NCBI GenBank assembly: GCA_003255025.1
Contig: QANY01011336.1
Span: 2,325,311 to 2,389,310, forward strand
Direction of reading: 5' to 3'
DNA from: Datisca glomerata
Taxonomy: Eukaryota; Streptophyta; Magnoliopsida; Cucurbitales; Datiscaceae
DNA length: 64,000 bases
This document shows positions 12,771 through 23,733 of the stretch, in pieces; the first letter of the stretch is position 1; the number at the start of each line of letters is the position of its first letter. The notes under the pieces are model-generated. The model ran no database searches. It was given only the letters and a program-made list of their open reading frames with translations, and was not told the DNA's origin. Both the position numbers and the translations under genes were made by a program.

Positions 12771-13159
12771 TTTCTTGCTCATCCCTGACCCAAAATTTAG
12801 CTCGCGTTCAATAGAGATATCAGAGTTGACGGGCTATATTTGTAACGATTTCTTAAAATAAATAAAAATAAAACAATGAGATGGTAGATTTTGCTAATGA
12901 AAAGGAAGAACAATAATAATGAAAGTAAATTTATACATGAGAAATGATACTGCACAAAGTGAAAGTCCTGAAATACTTAATTTCATTCAATTAGTAGAGC
13001 CATCCACTACATTTGAGTATGTAGAAGTCAATTACATTACTTCGCAATATGAATTTATAAAAAATGACCAAAATGACCCAAATCTCAGTTCTTTCAAAAA
13101 CTTAGACAAGTTCTCCCCATTAGGATGGTACTTGACTATATAATAATGTAGGTCCTTGT

Positions 13160-15229
13160 TCTTCTAAGATAATTAAGGACATGCTTGACGAACACTTCTC
13201 TTCAAAAATGATGCTTCTTCCACCAAATTGTTTGCTCTCACAGCCATGCCTTTCAGCCATTCCACAGCCTGGTCAGATCGTTGTCAAGTCAAGTCGTACT
13301 CTTGTTGCGACAATTTGGTAATCATATCTCAGTGCATTGACATTAACATCATTATTTCTTGACAATTTCTCTGCCACGTTCTGATAAGCTCTAACTTGGT
13401 GCTCGAGGCTCGCGATGACTTTCAATATTTCTTCACAGTCATTTGTTGACTCAGTCTTTCTAACTTTTTTATTCTTTAAATCAACTTGTAAATAATCATC
13501 GATTCGGCATAATGAGTCATATTGTTATTCTAACTTAATGGTGTATGCATTTTTCTTATCGACAATCCCCTTCACCTCTTCTAAAACCTTTATACAAGCT
13601 TATTTTTGCTTTCTAACTTCATGATTCGATCCTCATGTTCATAGATTAACCCTTACAAATTCTCATTGTCTTTTGCCATTTTTCTGATTTTATTGTTCAG
13701 TTGACGAGTGTCAATTCTTAACTTTGAGTTTTTCTCCTTCAGATTTTCTTGATCTGAACCTTATTTCTCAAATCTATGAGTTATTTTTCAGCTTCAATCT
13801 TGTGTTTATCAGACAAATTTGCCTCAACTATTAGTCGTATGTTTTCTTCAAAAAAGGCTAGATTCTTTTGACGCTCCTCATATAACTCATCCCGCTCTTC
13901 CCTTTTAACAATATCTTGATGAGCTTCTAGTGATTTGGATGATTGTAAATCCTCAATTGGTAAGGTAATAATTACGTTGCTTCTACATTCAAACCATGCT
14001 TCATACTTCTTTGTGCAATTCATACAATTATTCTCATTTTACATCATTCTCGTTATTTTCCAAGCTCCAATCAACTACTGCAGTTTTTGTTCAATCTCTT
14101 GAGAATCGTAACTGATTTCAATATCCTTCAATGTGTGCGTGACATGGACAAACTGTCTCATGTTTAATTGACGGAGCACCGTTAATGGAGCATAACTAGT
14201 ACAACCCCATGGTCCCGGGAGAGGGACCCATTGAAAGTCATCACACATATAGATCATCGATGTTGACGGCATCCAATGGGATTTCCAGATAACATCCTCA
14301 TCTTTTAACTTTGATAGGTATGAGAGCCACACCCTTTTTGTAGGAAACTGCGGATTCCATTCGACCATTCCAAATTTTGCAATGAGGATTCTCGTCTTCA
14401 TCCTTGGACTTGAAAATTTAACTTGAGGATATTTGAAATCTGTTGGACATCTTAGATGGCTAAGAATCCAAATAAACAAAAGAGATGGAGAGCCGATGAA
14501 CTTCCATTTTCCAAACACTCGGATGTGATTTAAGGAACGAAAAGTTTCAGCGAGAATTGAGATAACAGGGTTAACACCATGTTTAATTTAAAGGAACATT
14601 TTTACCACCTTATCATCCATATAACCTTGAATCTTTGGAAATAACACGGTGCCATAAATACACAGAGCATAAAGAGCCATACCATTATCTCCATTCAATA
14701 CATTTTGGGTGAGATCTAGTAGGTAATCCAGCGGCATTCCCCCTTTAACTTTAAGTCTTTTCTCAATCTCAGATGCATGGACAGTACCGAAGAGCTTAGA
14801 TGAAGCTCTCTTCAATGTGATCTTTTTATCATAATTATAAACTTTGTTTGTGTTTTGCAACAAGACATTTAGTAGTGCTTGATATTATTCAATTATAAGA
14901 GTAAGATCAATTGTCCAAAGATGAAACATCTGAACAGAAGGTCCCAGAAATGCATTAAATCCTCAAGAACGGGAGCGTTGACTGCAATATATAGAAGATA
15001 AGCGATGTGACCATATTCACCAATAAACATATTTTTTTGCTCTGGTAAAAGATCCTCCCATATCTTCTTCAACCTCTCCAAGTCAATGTGTGAAAACTCT
15101 ATCTTAGTGATTGATGGTAGAATAACGACATCTTCCTTTTTAAAAACAATCTCTTTTTCACTTCTGCGTTTCCTCTGACCATTGGGCTACTATAACTTGA
15201 TCTTCCATCACACTCGGAGTGGAATTCAT
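13160..15229 (-). pseudogene. Extra ORF1 of the Ogre element (DUF7745-like), broken
   Basis: Upstream of gag lies another coding region, the position of the ORF1 that characterises Ogre elements; its function is not known. A start codon at 15227-15229 opens a frame (MNSTPSVMEDQ) that shifts soon after. Recognisable pieces are 14893-15081, 14588-14863, 14075-14518 and 13781-14023. The segment 14075-14518 has WKSHWMPSTSMIY and VPLPGPWGCTSYAPL, which I recall from plant DUF7745-type proteins. From about 13780 to 13160 the sequence is Lys/Glu-rich and readable in alternating frames as a long coiled coil. The family name is from memory and is the weaker part of the call. Confidence 0.65.
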
Positions 15230-15871
15230 GGTCTTTAAAATATGAATGAATTTAATACCTTTTTACAATCCCTGTTACGCTGAATGATACATGTATGAAG
15301 AAAAAGAAAGACGAAGTCAGAAGTGAAATGATGGGGAAGAAAAGAGATGTTTAAGTAGTGTAAGATAAAGTTAATCATGATACCATATTTAAGTAGAATC
15401 TCTATTTCTATCAAACATTGATCATGAGATGGGCTCTGAAAACCAAATGCATGTGTAGTTGTGTTCTCAAATATCTTAATAGGCGCTTAGGTTGTTCACA
15501 CTGTTATCCAAACGGAGTAATAAGGGCCCCTAAACAGTATCCCGAAAGGGTTGGCCTGAGTGAGAACTTTCATGAGCCTGCACAGGAATCACAATTTCAC
15601 GAAGGCATTCCACTACTCATTCTCGCTAATCCTAAAGGGAAAGCCCGGGTATAGGGCTAGTGTTTGTGTGTGAAATTAGAAATTATGTAAAGAAATATAC
15701 TTCGTAAAAAAATGAACTATATACAACTACAAGAATGAACAAGAAAAAAATTATTCAAATAAACAAACAAAGAACCACACCAAAAGGATAACATATGATA
15801 AAATTTTAGCTTGATTCTTTATCGATTTAGAAATGGTTAGACCAATTGCCTCCCTAGTGGAGTCGACAAAC
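15230..15871 (-). other. 5' leader and primer-binding region of the Ogre element
   Basis: The untranslated leader lies between the 5' LTR and ORF1. Just inside the LTR edge (15852-15871) the minus strand reads TTTGTCGACTCCACTAGGGA, resembling the TTTGGCGACTCCACTGGGGA-like sequence that follows 5' LTRs of Ogre/Tat elements and pairs with a tRNA primer. A plus-strand frame at 15418-15654 looks incidental. Confidence 0.55.
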
Positions 15872-18080
15872 TGTCGTAACGTGTATGCGACGCGGAGCGA
15901 CGATCGATAAAATATTATTTTGAAAAAGAAATTCGGAGTCGCCACCAGTCATTTTAGGGCATGATTGGTCACCCAATTTTAAAATCAAATATTTTGGTCT
16001 GTGAAAATTTAAAATTGGTTCGGGAATCATTTACGTGTGGGGAAGATATTAGCATCATACAACACCCATTATGAAAAATGTTTACCAAATTTAATCAAAT
16101 GCTATCTAAATTATATTTTAAAAATAATGTTAAAGAAATTTAATTTTGAATGTCCCATTAGGTATGTCTTGTATCATAAAATAAAACAAAGTAAATGACA
16201 TTTAATGAGTGGTACAAAAATCACTGAAAAATAATTTATTTTTTATTTTTATTATTTTTTTGAAAATCAAAGCATTATTAAATTTTTTCTCAGTATCCCA
16301 AAAATAACTTCTTATCTTAGTAGTTCGAGAAGTTTGCTATCCCAAAAATCTCAAAGTCTGTCATCGACATTTTTTAGTGAAAACTAAATAATGAAATTAA
16401 CAAAATTTAAGTCTAATTGTTAAGATTGTAATCCACTCATATGTGAATATAAACTCTAATAATAAGGGAATGAGATAAGAATCAACTTATAAGCATGACA
16501 ATACGACAATGATACATAAAAAATAATAAATAAGAAGAACAACAAATATAAAGAAAAAAGGATGAAAGAAAAGTTAGATATGCATGATGAGAATGTATAG
16601 AATAAAAAAGAAATGAGTATGTGAAACATGTAAAGAAGATGCATAAAAATATAATTTTAAAATAAACACTAATATATATTAATAAAATAAAATGAAAAAT
16701 AAAAAGAGAAAAAAAATGAAAAGGGGAAGGGGACAAAGGGTAACACCCTCTGTTGCTCGACATAGGGTACTCACCCTCGGTCAAACATCTTTTTTTTAAT
16801 ATAAGTATACTATTTTGAAAAATAAATATTAAATAATTTATATTTAAATAAATTAACTTATGTAAATGTATACTTTTATTAAGATAATGTATACATACAT
16901 ATACACATGTAAATGCATAATCGACATAAATATATAATGTTTGAAACTACCATTATTTTCTTATATTCAATCATTGCTATTTAAATAGCAAAAGAGAAAT
17001 CACGGACGGTAACTAGTTAAACCAAGTGCCACGAAAACACGATGACTAAAAAAATATCAAAATATAATATTTTATGGGGATATAAATATACACTTTTTTA
17101 TTTTAGACTTCTTAGTTCACTAATTGCCATGATTTCATTTCTTCTTTCATCGTTAAAAAATAGCAAAAGAATTATCATGGATGATAACTAGTTCAAACAA
17201 GTGCCACTAAAATAGCAACAAGATCTAAAAAAATGAAAAGACTTGTGAGAACATAAAAAAAAATTAAAGCTTAAATATTTGCATAATCTTTATATAGATG
17301 TTTAACTCTCTATTTTATGTATTTTTAAGTCTGGGAAATTATCATATGAGATTTTTTTACAACAAATATACACTTTCAATCCGTCAAAGGGTTGATTCAC
17401 ATTGAGTTAATTTACACCTCTCAAAAGCTTTATTCTTATTCTCATTGATTGAGCTGAGAACAAAGATATTTCATTGTTGAACTTGTAAGAAAATCATCGA
17501 TGCATAAAAATAAAACTCAAGATAGAATAAAAGATGAAGAATGTGGAACAAACATTTATATATGGAAAATGAAACAAAGAGTAATACACTACATGGGTAG
17601 GAATGAGAGAGGTTTAAGAATAACGAACAAGATATATTGTTAGTTAAATATGCAATAAATTTAAACTAACTTAAGAAAAAGAATTAGAGAAGATGAATAA
17701 ATGAATAGAAATGTAAACTCTCATTCTCTCTATCTTGAAAAATCTCTCATATTTCTCACACTCTTTAGAAAGATATCATCTCCTTCTCTCTCAAGACCTC
17801 TATTTCTCCCCTCAAAAAAATAACCTCTCTTTCTCTCTCCAAAAAAATGATCTCCTCCAAGTGAATGTTTTTCCTCTATTTATAAGCAAATTTAGGGCTT
17901 CACTTTTTACTTTTAATCATTTTGCTCATTTTTCTTATTTTTTAGTCATTAGACCATTTTTCTCATTTTAGTCTATGAGCTATTTTTCAAATCATATACA
18001 TAGTTTTAGACTAGCATATGTGCCAAAAAATAAATTGCGTATTTTCAACATAATGAGACGGATAAAATATGATATCTACA
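15872..18080 (-). repeat. 5' LTR of the Ogre/Tat element, 2209 bp
   Basis: On the element strand it runs from TGTAGATATC at 18080 to TTACGACA at 15872, so it has TG...CA ends. It includes the phrase CGGAGTCGCCACC near 15930, common in this lineage. Outside 16494-17240 it aligns in the same orientation with 2612-4544. Within that block the match is to the opposite strand of 3065-3795. About 55 bp near 17241-17292 have no match in the other LTR. Confidence 0.85.
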
Positions 18081-19019
18081 ATGTGATATAATATTTATAA
18101 CAAAAATAGAAACATTTAAATGTCAATCAACCATTAAAAATACTACAGATTAATGAATATTGAATTAGGACATGTGTGACATATCGCACAAATTTAAGTG
18201 CATATCAAGAAGTTTAAAAATATTTGACGTTATCGTAAAAAAAAATTTCTTCCATTTGTCACTTTTATATAAGTAACAAAAATAGAAACTCAATTAATTG
18301 TCAATCACTTGTTAAAAAAACCAATATCAGTCGACCATGAAATAAATCAAAATTCAGATATATAATCTCTTATAAATGAATCTTCATTGACGACAATGAA
18401 TCTTGATTAAGAAATATGTGTGACCTATCATACACATATAATATAATGGCGTAAGGAAGTTTAACATAGTAGGAAAGATATTATTGTCTAAATCTATTTT
18501 TCTAGTTTTGACACATTTATATATATTATAGAAATTGTGAAAAATGTTTAGTAATAATTTAAAAAATAATCACTCGTGTTGGTAGAAATACTTTACGTCA
18601 TACTAAAATACTAAAACAATAAACGAAAGTAAGGATTCATTTGGTATGTGAAATCTGACAATTAAATTAGTGATAAGACATGATCGATGTATTTGATTAT
18701 GCATAATAATTTTTAGAGCAGGTGATGACAATGTAAAATTGTTATGTTCGATGTAAATGTAATTTTGTCGTAAACCAATGCAAATAACTCATGATGTAAT
18801 TTAATTAACTCATCAGGATGTATTTATATTAGTAATTCTCAATTGTTTATCTTTTTTGAAAATAATTCTATTGTCTCCTCAAAAAATAAATTAGAAATGA
18901 CAATAAACTGTGATTGCTGCTAACTTTAAAAATTACTCCTATTCAAATAAATAAGTCAATTTAATTATATTTACCAAATGGCCCTTAATACATATACAAC
19001 CATCCAAATGGCTGCCTAC
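18081..19019. other. AT-rich intergenic DNA, nothing recognised
   Basis: Between the Ogre 5' LTR and the first hAT-like element I see no coding frame and no clear repeat. No target-site duplication for the Ogre element can be tested because its other end is truncated. Confidence 0.5.
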
Positions 19020-19436
19020 TATGGGTTTCAAAATCGAACCGAACTAGCCGAACTGAAAATGGTCGGTTTTTTATGTATGTTCGGTTCGGGAAAATCACCG
19101 AACCGAAGTTTTGGTTCGGTTCAAAATTTGGTTGTTTTTGAACCGACCCGAACTGCACCGAAACTTTAATTTTATAATTTGTTTTATATATAATTTCTTA
19201 TAAAATTGAACCGAAGTAAAACTTTAATTTTATATTTATTTTTTCAATAATATCATTAAAAAGTATTTAAAAAATCATTTTTAATTAATGATATCGAACT
19301 CAAGAACCGAACCAAAACTCAGTGTTCGATTCGATTCTTTTAGTATTCACGGTTCAGTTTTATCGCCGAACCGAAGTTTCGATTCAATTCGATTTTTCAC
19401 CAAAAAATTGATCGAACTGAACCGTGAACACTCCTA
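19020..19436. mobile_element. hAT-like non-autonomous element, 417 bp
   Basis: The element is filled with CCGAACCGAA/GGTTCGGTT motifs in both orientations, concentrated towards the ends. It is flanked by CTGCCTAC (19012-19019) and CTGTCTAC (19437-19444), which match at 7 of 8 positions and fit the 8-bp target duplication of hAT elements. The ends (TATGGGTTTCA and, reversed, TAGGAGTGTTCA) are weak inverted repeats. It encodes nothing; small frames across it are made by the repeats. Confidence 0.65.
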
Positions 19437-19463
19437 CTGTCTACTGGTGGTGGTGGTTAGCGT

Positions 19464-20126
19464 TAGGGATGTAAGCGGTTTGGTTCAGTGTGGTTTAGGG
19501 TGTTTTAACGAACCGAACCGCAAGTATGGTTTATCAGAAATAGGAACCAAACCGAACCGAAGCCGGCTAGAATGAAGAAACCACACCGAACCAAACCGAT
19601 AAAATTTTTTGTGAACTTCACTGAACCAGTTCAAACTGATAAAATAAACATAATAAGTTATATTGAAAACAAACAAGTCTTAGTCTGAACAATTTCCTGA
19701 AAACGTAAATTTTCATGTGGAAACAGAGAAGAAAAAATTGAGATCATTCTAATCCAAAGTTTTATTAATAGATTATAAATACAATCATAAAACAATAAAA
19801 TACCCATAAGCATCAGAAAATTCATAAGGCAAAAAAATAAAATACAAACTAAAAAACAAAATACAAACGAGTCTGAGAGAGAGAGAGTAAGGAAGTGGTG
19901 AAAATGTTTATGGATTAGGGTTAAGGTATTGTGAAAATCTCTTTATATATTGAAAATGCGATTAAGTGCGGTTTTTTCATAAAAACCGTAGGCCGAACTG
20001 AACCGTAGACTTATCACATATTAGATACCGAACTGAACCGTCTAAAACATTGAGACCGATTGAACCGCATCAATTCGATCCGGTTAGATTAGTTCGTCAA
20101 TATCAGTGATTTTTCTTACACCCCTA
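19464..20126. mobile_element. hAT-like non-autonomous element, 663 bp
   Basis: Terminal inverted repeats TAGGGATGTAAG (19464) and, reversed, TAGGGGTGTAAG (ending 20126) bound a segment with CGAACCGAACCG-type subterminal repeats at both ends. The flanks GTTAGCGT (19456-19463) and ATTAACGT (20127-20134) agree at 6 of 8 positions, consistent with an aged 8-bp target duplication. It starts 27 bp after the previous element ends. No transposase is encoded. Confidence 0.7.
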
Positions 20127-20416
20127 ATTAACGTGTGATGTGATCTTTCTTTGGATTCACAAGCACAAGGGACAATACGACAATCTCCGTTGTAATTTTT
20201 CTTAGTTATTAATCAGAGGGTAGTTTTCATTATGCATCCCCCTAGCAGTCCAATTGAACTTTGCGGCGGACCAGAATTCAAATCCTTGTATGCTCGTCCT
20301 GTCAGTCCAACTTCGGCACTCACTGCAAAGGGAATTCTTTCGAACAGACGCTCCATCTCACTGCCTGGAACTGCCTCACTCCCTCGTTTGGTCAACTGAG
20401 TCCTCCATCTTCAGGT

Positions 20417-21616
20417 ATGCTGTTCAGCATCCGTACAATCAACTCGTACTTGCACGCCCTCAAAATCACTCTCTCCCCTTGCACAGACCCTGAAGCACTT
20501 TTTCAATTCAGACCCATTTCGAGTCTCAAGGTAGTATGGCGCAAAGACCCGGAACTAGACCAAGCCATTGAGAACGACAAACGGTATAAGCTCTGTGCTC
20601 GGGTTGTCAAGGAGGTCCTTAACGAACCAGGGCAAGTTATTCCACTTCGATACTTCGAGAAACGGCGTGAACGGTTACGCCTCAGTTATACTATCACTAC
20701 ATTTTTAAGCCGGAACCCCGGTCTCTTTGACACTTACTACGATAGAATCAAACCGAAAACGAACCCTGTATTATTTGTGCGAGTTAGCGATCGGCTTAGG
20801 GAATTTCTTGAGATAGAGAAGAGGGTTTTTACGGATAACGAGGCGTTAATTGTTTCCAAATTGTGTAAATTGCTGATGATGTCAAAGGATAAGGTCCTTA
20901 GTGTTGATAAATTGGTGCATGTAAAGAGGGTGTTTGGTTTCCCTAATGATTTTCTGGTCAATTTGGTGCCTAAGTATTCCGAGTATTTTAGGCTCACTGG
21001 TTCTCCCGGAGAAGGAAAATCTTTTCTTGAATTAGCTTCGTGGAACCCTGAGTTTTCGAAATCAGTTATTGAGCTGAGAGCAGAGGACGAATCTAGGTTA
21101 ACGGGGATTAGGGTTCGGCCGAATTTTAATTATAAGCTTCCACCTGGGTTTGTCTTGAGAAAGGAAATGAGGGAGTGGGTAAGGGATTGGCTGGAGCTTG
21201 ACTACATATCACCATATGAGGATGTGTCACATTTGACTCAAGCTTCACAAGAAATGGAGAAGAGAACTGTTGGAGTTTTCCATGAGTTACTTTCACTTTC
21301 TCTATTGAAAAGGATTCCAGTGCCAATATTGGGGAAATTTAATGATGAATATAGATTATCAAATGCATTTTCGAGTGTGTTCACAAGGCATTCGGGAATA
21401 TTTTATATGTCATTGAAAGGCGCGATTGAAACAGCAGTGTTGAGAGAAGCATACAGGGGTGATAAGTTGATTGATCGGGATCCTTTGCTTGAGATAAAAG
21501 ACAAATTCGTTGAGTTGTTGGAGGACGGATGGAGGGAGAGATCTGAGCAGTTGAGGTTACGGAGGGAGGAAGTTAAGAAGGACATGGAAATGATGGCTGT
21601 AAGAAATGCTGATTGA
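20417..21616 (+). CDS. WTF9: PORR-domain organellar RNA-binding protein, WTF9-like
   Basis: An intact single-exon gene of 399 codons. The product belongs to the plant organelle RNA recognition (PORR, formerly DUF860) family, whose members bind group II introns in mitochondria or plastids. From residue 40 (VVWRKDPELDQAIENDKRY) to about 370 the PORR domain is continuous, including SKLCKLLMMSKDKV and FPNDFL. The wording closely resembles WHAT'S THIS FACTOR 9 as I recall it, which in Arabidopsis is needed for splicing of mitochondrial ccmFC and rpl2 introns. The N-terminus (MLFSIRTINSYLHALK) is basic and Ser/Leu-rich, like a mitochondrial presequence, and for that reason I place the start at 20417. 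The frame is open upstream to an ATG at 20261, but that extension looks unlike protein. The C-terminus is a charged helix. The gene differs from its surroundings by being free of stops and richer in GC. Confidence 0.85.
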   Translation: MLFSIRTINSYLHALKITLSPCTDPEALFQFRPISSLKVVWRKDPELDQAIENDKRYKLCARVVKEVLNEPGQVIPLRYFEKRRERLRLSYTITTFLSRNPGLFDTYYDRIKPKTNPVLFVRVSDRLREFLEIEKRVFTDNEALIVSKLCKLLMMSKDKVLSVDKLVHVKRVFGFPNDFLVNLVPKYSEYFRLTGSPGEGKSFLELASWNPEFSKSVIELRAEDESRLTGIRVRPNFNYKLPPGFVLRKEMREWVRDWLELDYISPYEDVSHLTQASQEMEKRTVGVFHELLSLSLLKRIPVPILGKFNDEYRLSNAFSSVFTRHSGIFYMSLKGAIETAVLREAYRGDKLIDRDPLLEIKDKFVELLEDGWRERSEQLRLRREEVKKDMEMMAVRNAD

Positions 21617-23190
21617 ACAAGCATGTCATGATTGGTGATGATCAACAAAGGCAAAGTGCCGTGTTAAGTACACTGACAGGTAAATAGAATGATCCTGAAC
21701 TCGTAATAGTTACATATTCAGCCAGCTGCATTTTCTGTGAAGTTCTTTAGTTTATGTCTGGCAATAGGACTTTCTTTCGAGTCTTTATAAAATCATGTAA
21801 TACTTGAAATTTAAACTTTTTTCCCTGAATATGCTCGTGTTGCAAAATCACCTCTGTAATTTAATGATTCATGCTTTGACTTGTGTTTCAGTTAACATGT
21901 CAGATACAACCAGAATTAAAACTTTGTCCTGCGTCATTAGTGTTTTATTTTTATTTTTTCCTCTTTGAATTTACTTCATTTCTTAATTTGTGCTTTGAGT
22001 TGCAAAAATTGCTACCTATAAGGTCTTCCACTTAAAATTATCTGGAGTGTGATGGTTTTGCAACATTAAATGTCATTAGAAAAAATGAAGAAATGGCTTA
22101 AATGTGTTTCTGTGCTGCCAGATTCCTTGATTTGAATTGCTGGCTATGCTTGAGAGGGTGCAAGTTGTGACCATTTTTCCTCTGTTTCTTTTGTAGCTCC
22201 TAGTTTCAGTCTAAAACTTTTAGATGACGTTCACATTAGAAGTGAACTACAAGATTGAATTTGGAGCATGTTAAAGGTAGTGTCAAAGATAGTTAATTTC
22301 CAGGGTTCAACTATGCAGTTTTCTGATGATTGATTCAGAGTGTTGACTGATGGCAAAATTACTGAAGCGGACTTTGTTACGTGAATATAGATCTGGCATG
22401 TCGATACTGCATTTGGTCTTATCAACCAAACCGAAAGACTATAGTTTGTCAAATGCAGAGTTTAATTTTGGTCAAGGTCATAATTTTGGAGCTTCTTGCT
22501 TTTTGTGATGGATCATTAGTCATATATGAACTGCCATCTTCTGATCTAAACGAGCATAATGAAGGATTGCATCATAGACTGCAATGTTTTCTAGTTATGC
22601 TGTCTACTTGGGAAATGGTTATACTTGAATAACCCCTTTACATCAAAGAAGATCACCCTTTTACATCAAATCAGATATTGTAAATATTTAGATTACACAA
22701 TTCTGGAAATTTCCATTTTCATTTATCTTAGGACAAAATAGATGATATTCTAGCAATATTATATATATCATATACTTATATGAATAAATTTGATTTTCCA
22801 TGCCAATTTATGAAACAAGGTAAACTTATAAAAAGGAAAAAAATAGGAAAACCAAATAAATGTATTTGCATTATCTACCAAGCCCTTGACATTTTGGTCT
22901 GTTTGCTATAATTCTAATTCTTCTCCAAGAATATGCTTGATACTTCTCTGTGATTTTTAGTGGAAATAATTTCATGAAAATCTTTTACAGGTCTAAAAAA
23001 AGGTTGGTAGAACGCACCGATTGGAGAAACAATGTGTTCTGTACATCACCTAACAAATTCATCACACGGAGTGAATGAGAAATAATGAAATGTCAACTAT
23101 TTAGAACCAGAATTCATCTTCTTTGCAACAAACATTTTTCCATATTTCACCCCAACCACAAGTATCCAACTAATACAAATCAAGAAGATC
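21617..23190 (+). other. 3' flank of the PORR gene and intergenic DNA
   Basis: The first part is probably 3' untranslated sequence. A GT-rich junction (ACAGGTAAATAG near 21677) could be a splice donor in it. No further coding region or repeat was recognised; short frames at 22231-22632 have no protein-like composition. Confidence 0.45.
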
Positions 23191-23193
23191 AAG

Positions 23194-23204
23194 TATATAA
23201 ATAG
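23194..23204 (+). promoter_or_regulatory. TATA box of the eight-cysteine protein gene
   Basis: The sequence TATATAAATAG lies about 45-55 bp before the ATG at 23248, so transcription would start near 23225-23235 with a very short leader. Confidence 0.65.
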
Positions 23205-23247
23205 ACTGAAGGCTTAGTTCAGAAGTGATAAAGATAAACCAGCTTTC

Positions 23248-23733
23248 ATGGAGAAGCTAAAGCTCCTTCTACTCTTATCTACATTCTTTGTTCTGGTCCC
23301 GAAAATGTCGACCCAGGAAATCGAGAGCCAGTTTCGGCCACTAGAACCCCTTCCTCTTTGTTCATCACAATTGGCACTGGCAAACTATGCCTGTGCAAAA
23401 CTACCCCCGACCCTCCCGGTACCCATTCCACCACCGCCATCCCCTCCAGCAGATGAAGAAGAAGAACACGGGCACAAGCACAGGCACCAACACCGACGTG
23501 GGCATGGTCACAAGCATAAGGAGGAGATCAAGAAGCACGAGTTCAAGAAGCACGAACTAACAGCGGTGGAAGAGAACTGTTGCAGGTGGGCAAGAGAAGT
23601 TGATAATGAATGTGTTTGTGAGCTGCTAGCTCACATGCCTAACTTCCTTGCAAAGCCTGCTCATGAGTATACTATTTATGTTGGTGATTCATGCGAACTT
23701 CATTTCTCATGTGGTGGACGGATCAAGATCTGA
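23248..23733 (+). CDS. Secreted eight-cysteine (LTP/prolamin-superfamily-like) protein with His/Lys-rich insert
   Basis: An intact 161-residue protein. Residues 1-22 form a signal peptide (basic start, then a Leu-rich core), so it is expected in the cell wall or apoplast. The cysteines stand at 38, 49, 111, 112, 122, 124, 149 and 155, the C-C-CC-CxC-C-C order of the plant eight-cysteine motif shared by lipid-transfer proteins, hybrid proline-rich proteins and prolamin-like proteins. The gap between the second Cys and the CC pair is unusually long (61 residues). It holds a Pro-rich stretch (about 53-67), an acidic run and a His/Arg/Lys-rich stretch (about 74-103). The ligand is unknown; the His-rich part might bind metal, which is inference. 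It could instead be placed in the prolamin-like (ECA1-related) family. It stands alone, with its own TATA box. Confidence 0.75.
   Translation: MEKLKLLLLLSTFFVLVPKMSTQEIESQFRPLEPLPLCSSQLALANYACAKLPPTLPVPIPPPPSPPADEEEEHGHKHRHQHRRGHGHKHKEEIKKHEFKKHELTAVEENCCRWAREVDNECVCELLAHMPNFLAKPAHEYTIYVGDSCELHFSCGGRIKI

Larger units (their letters stand above)
2612..18080 (-). mobile_element. Ogre/Tat-lineage Gypsy LTR retrotransposon, decayed
   Basis: A complete but mutated element of about 15.5 kb on the minus strand. From its 5' end (right) to its 3' end (left) it shows a 2.2-kb LTR, a primer-binding region, an extra ORF before gag, gag, protease, reverse transcriptase, RNase H, integrase, a tandem-repeat 3' untranslated region, a polypurine tract and a truncated 3' LTR. 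The extra 5' ORF, the large size and the tandem repeats after integrase point to the Ogre/Tat group. Every coding block carries stops or frameshifts, so it is non-autonomous now. The two LTRs have diverged by many substitutions and one inversion, so the insertion is not recent. Confidence 0.85.

Noticed and set aside
12919..13143. 74-codon plus-strand frame
   Set aside because: It lies antisense to the gag/ORF1 junction of the Ogre element and shows no family features.
15418..15654. 78-codon plus-strand frame with a GC-richer composition
   Set aside because: It lies in the untranslated leader of the minus-strand Ogre element; no similarity was recognised.
19288..19676. Small open frames with Arg/Pro/Ser-rich repeats
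   Set aside because: They are made by the CGAACCGAACC repeats of the hAT-like elements.
20261..20416. N-terminal extension of the PORR gene from an upstream ATG
   Set aside because: The extension has no domain similarity, while the ATG at 20417 gives a plausible mitochondrial presequence and a normal family length.
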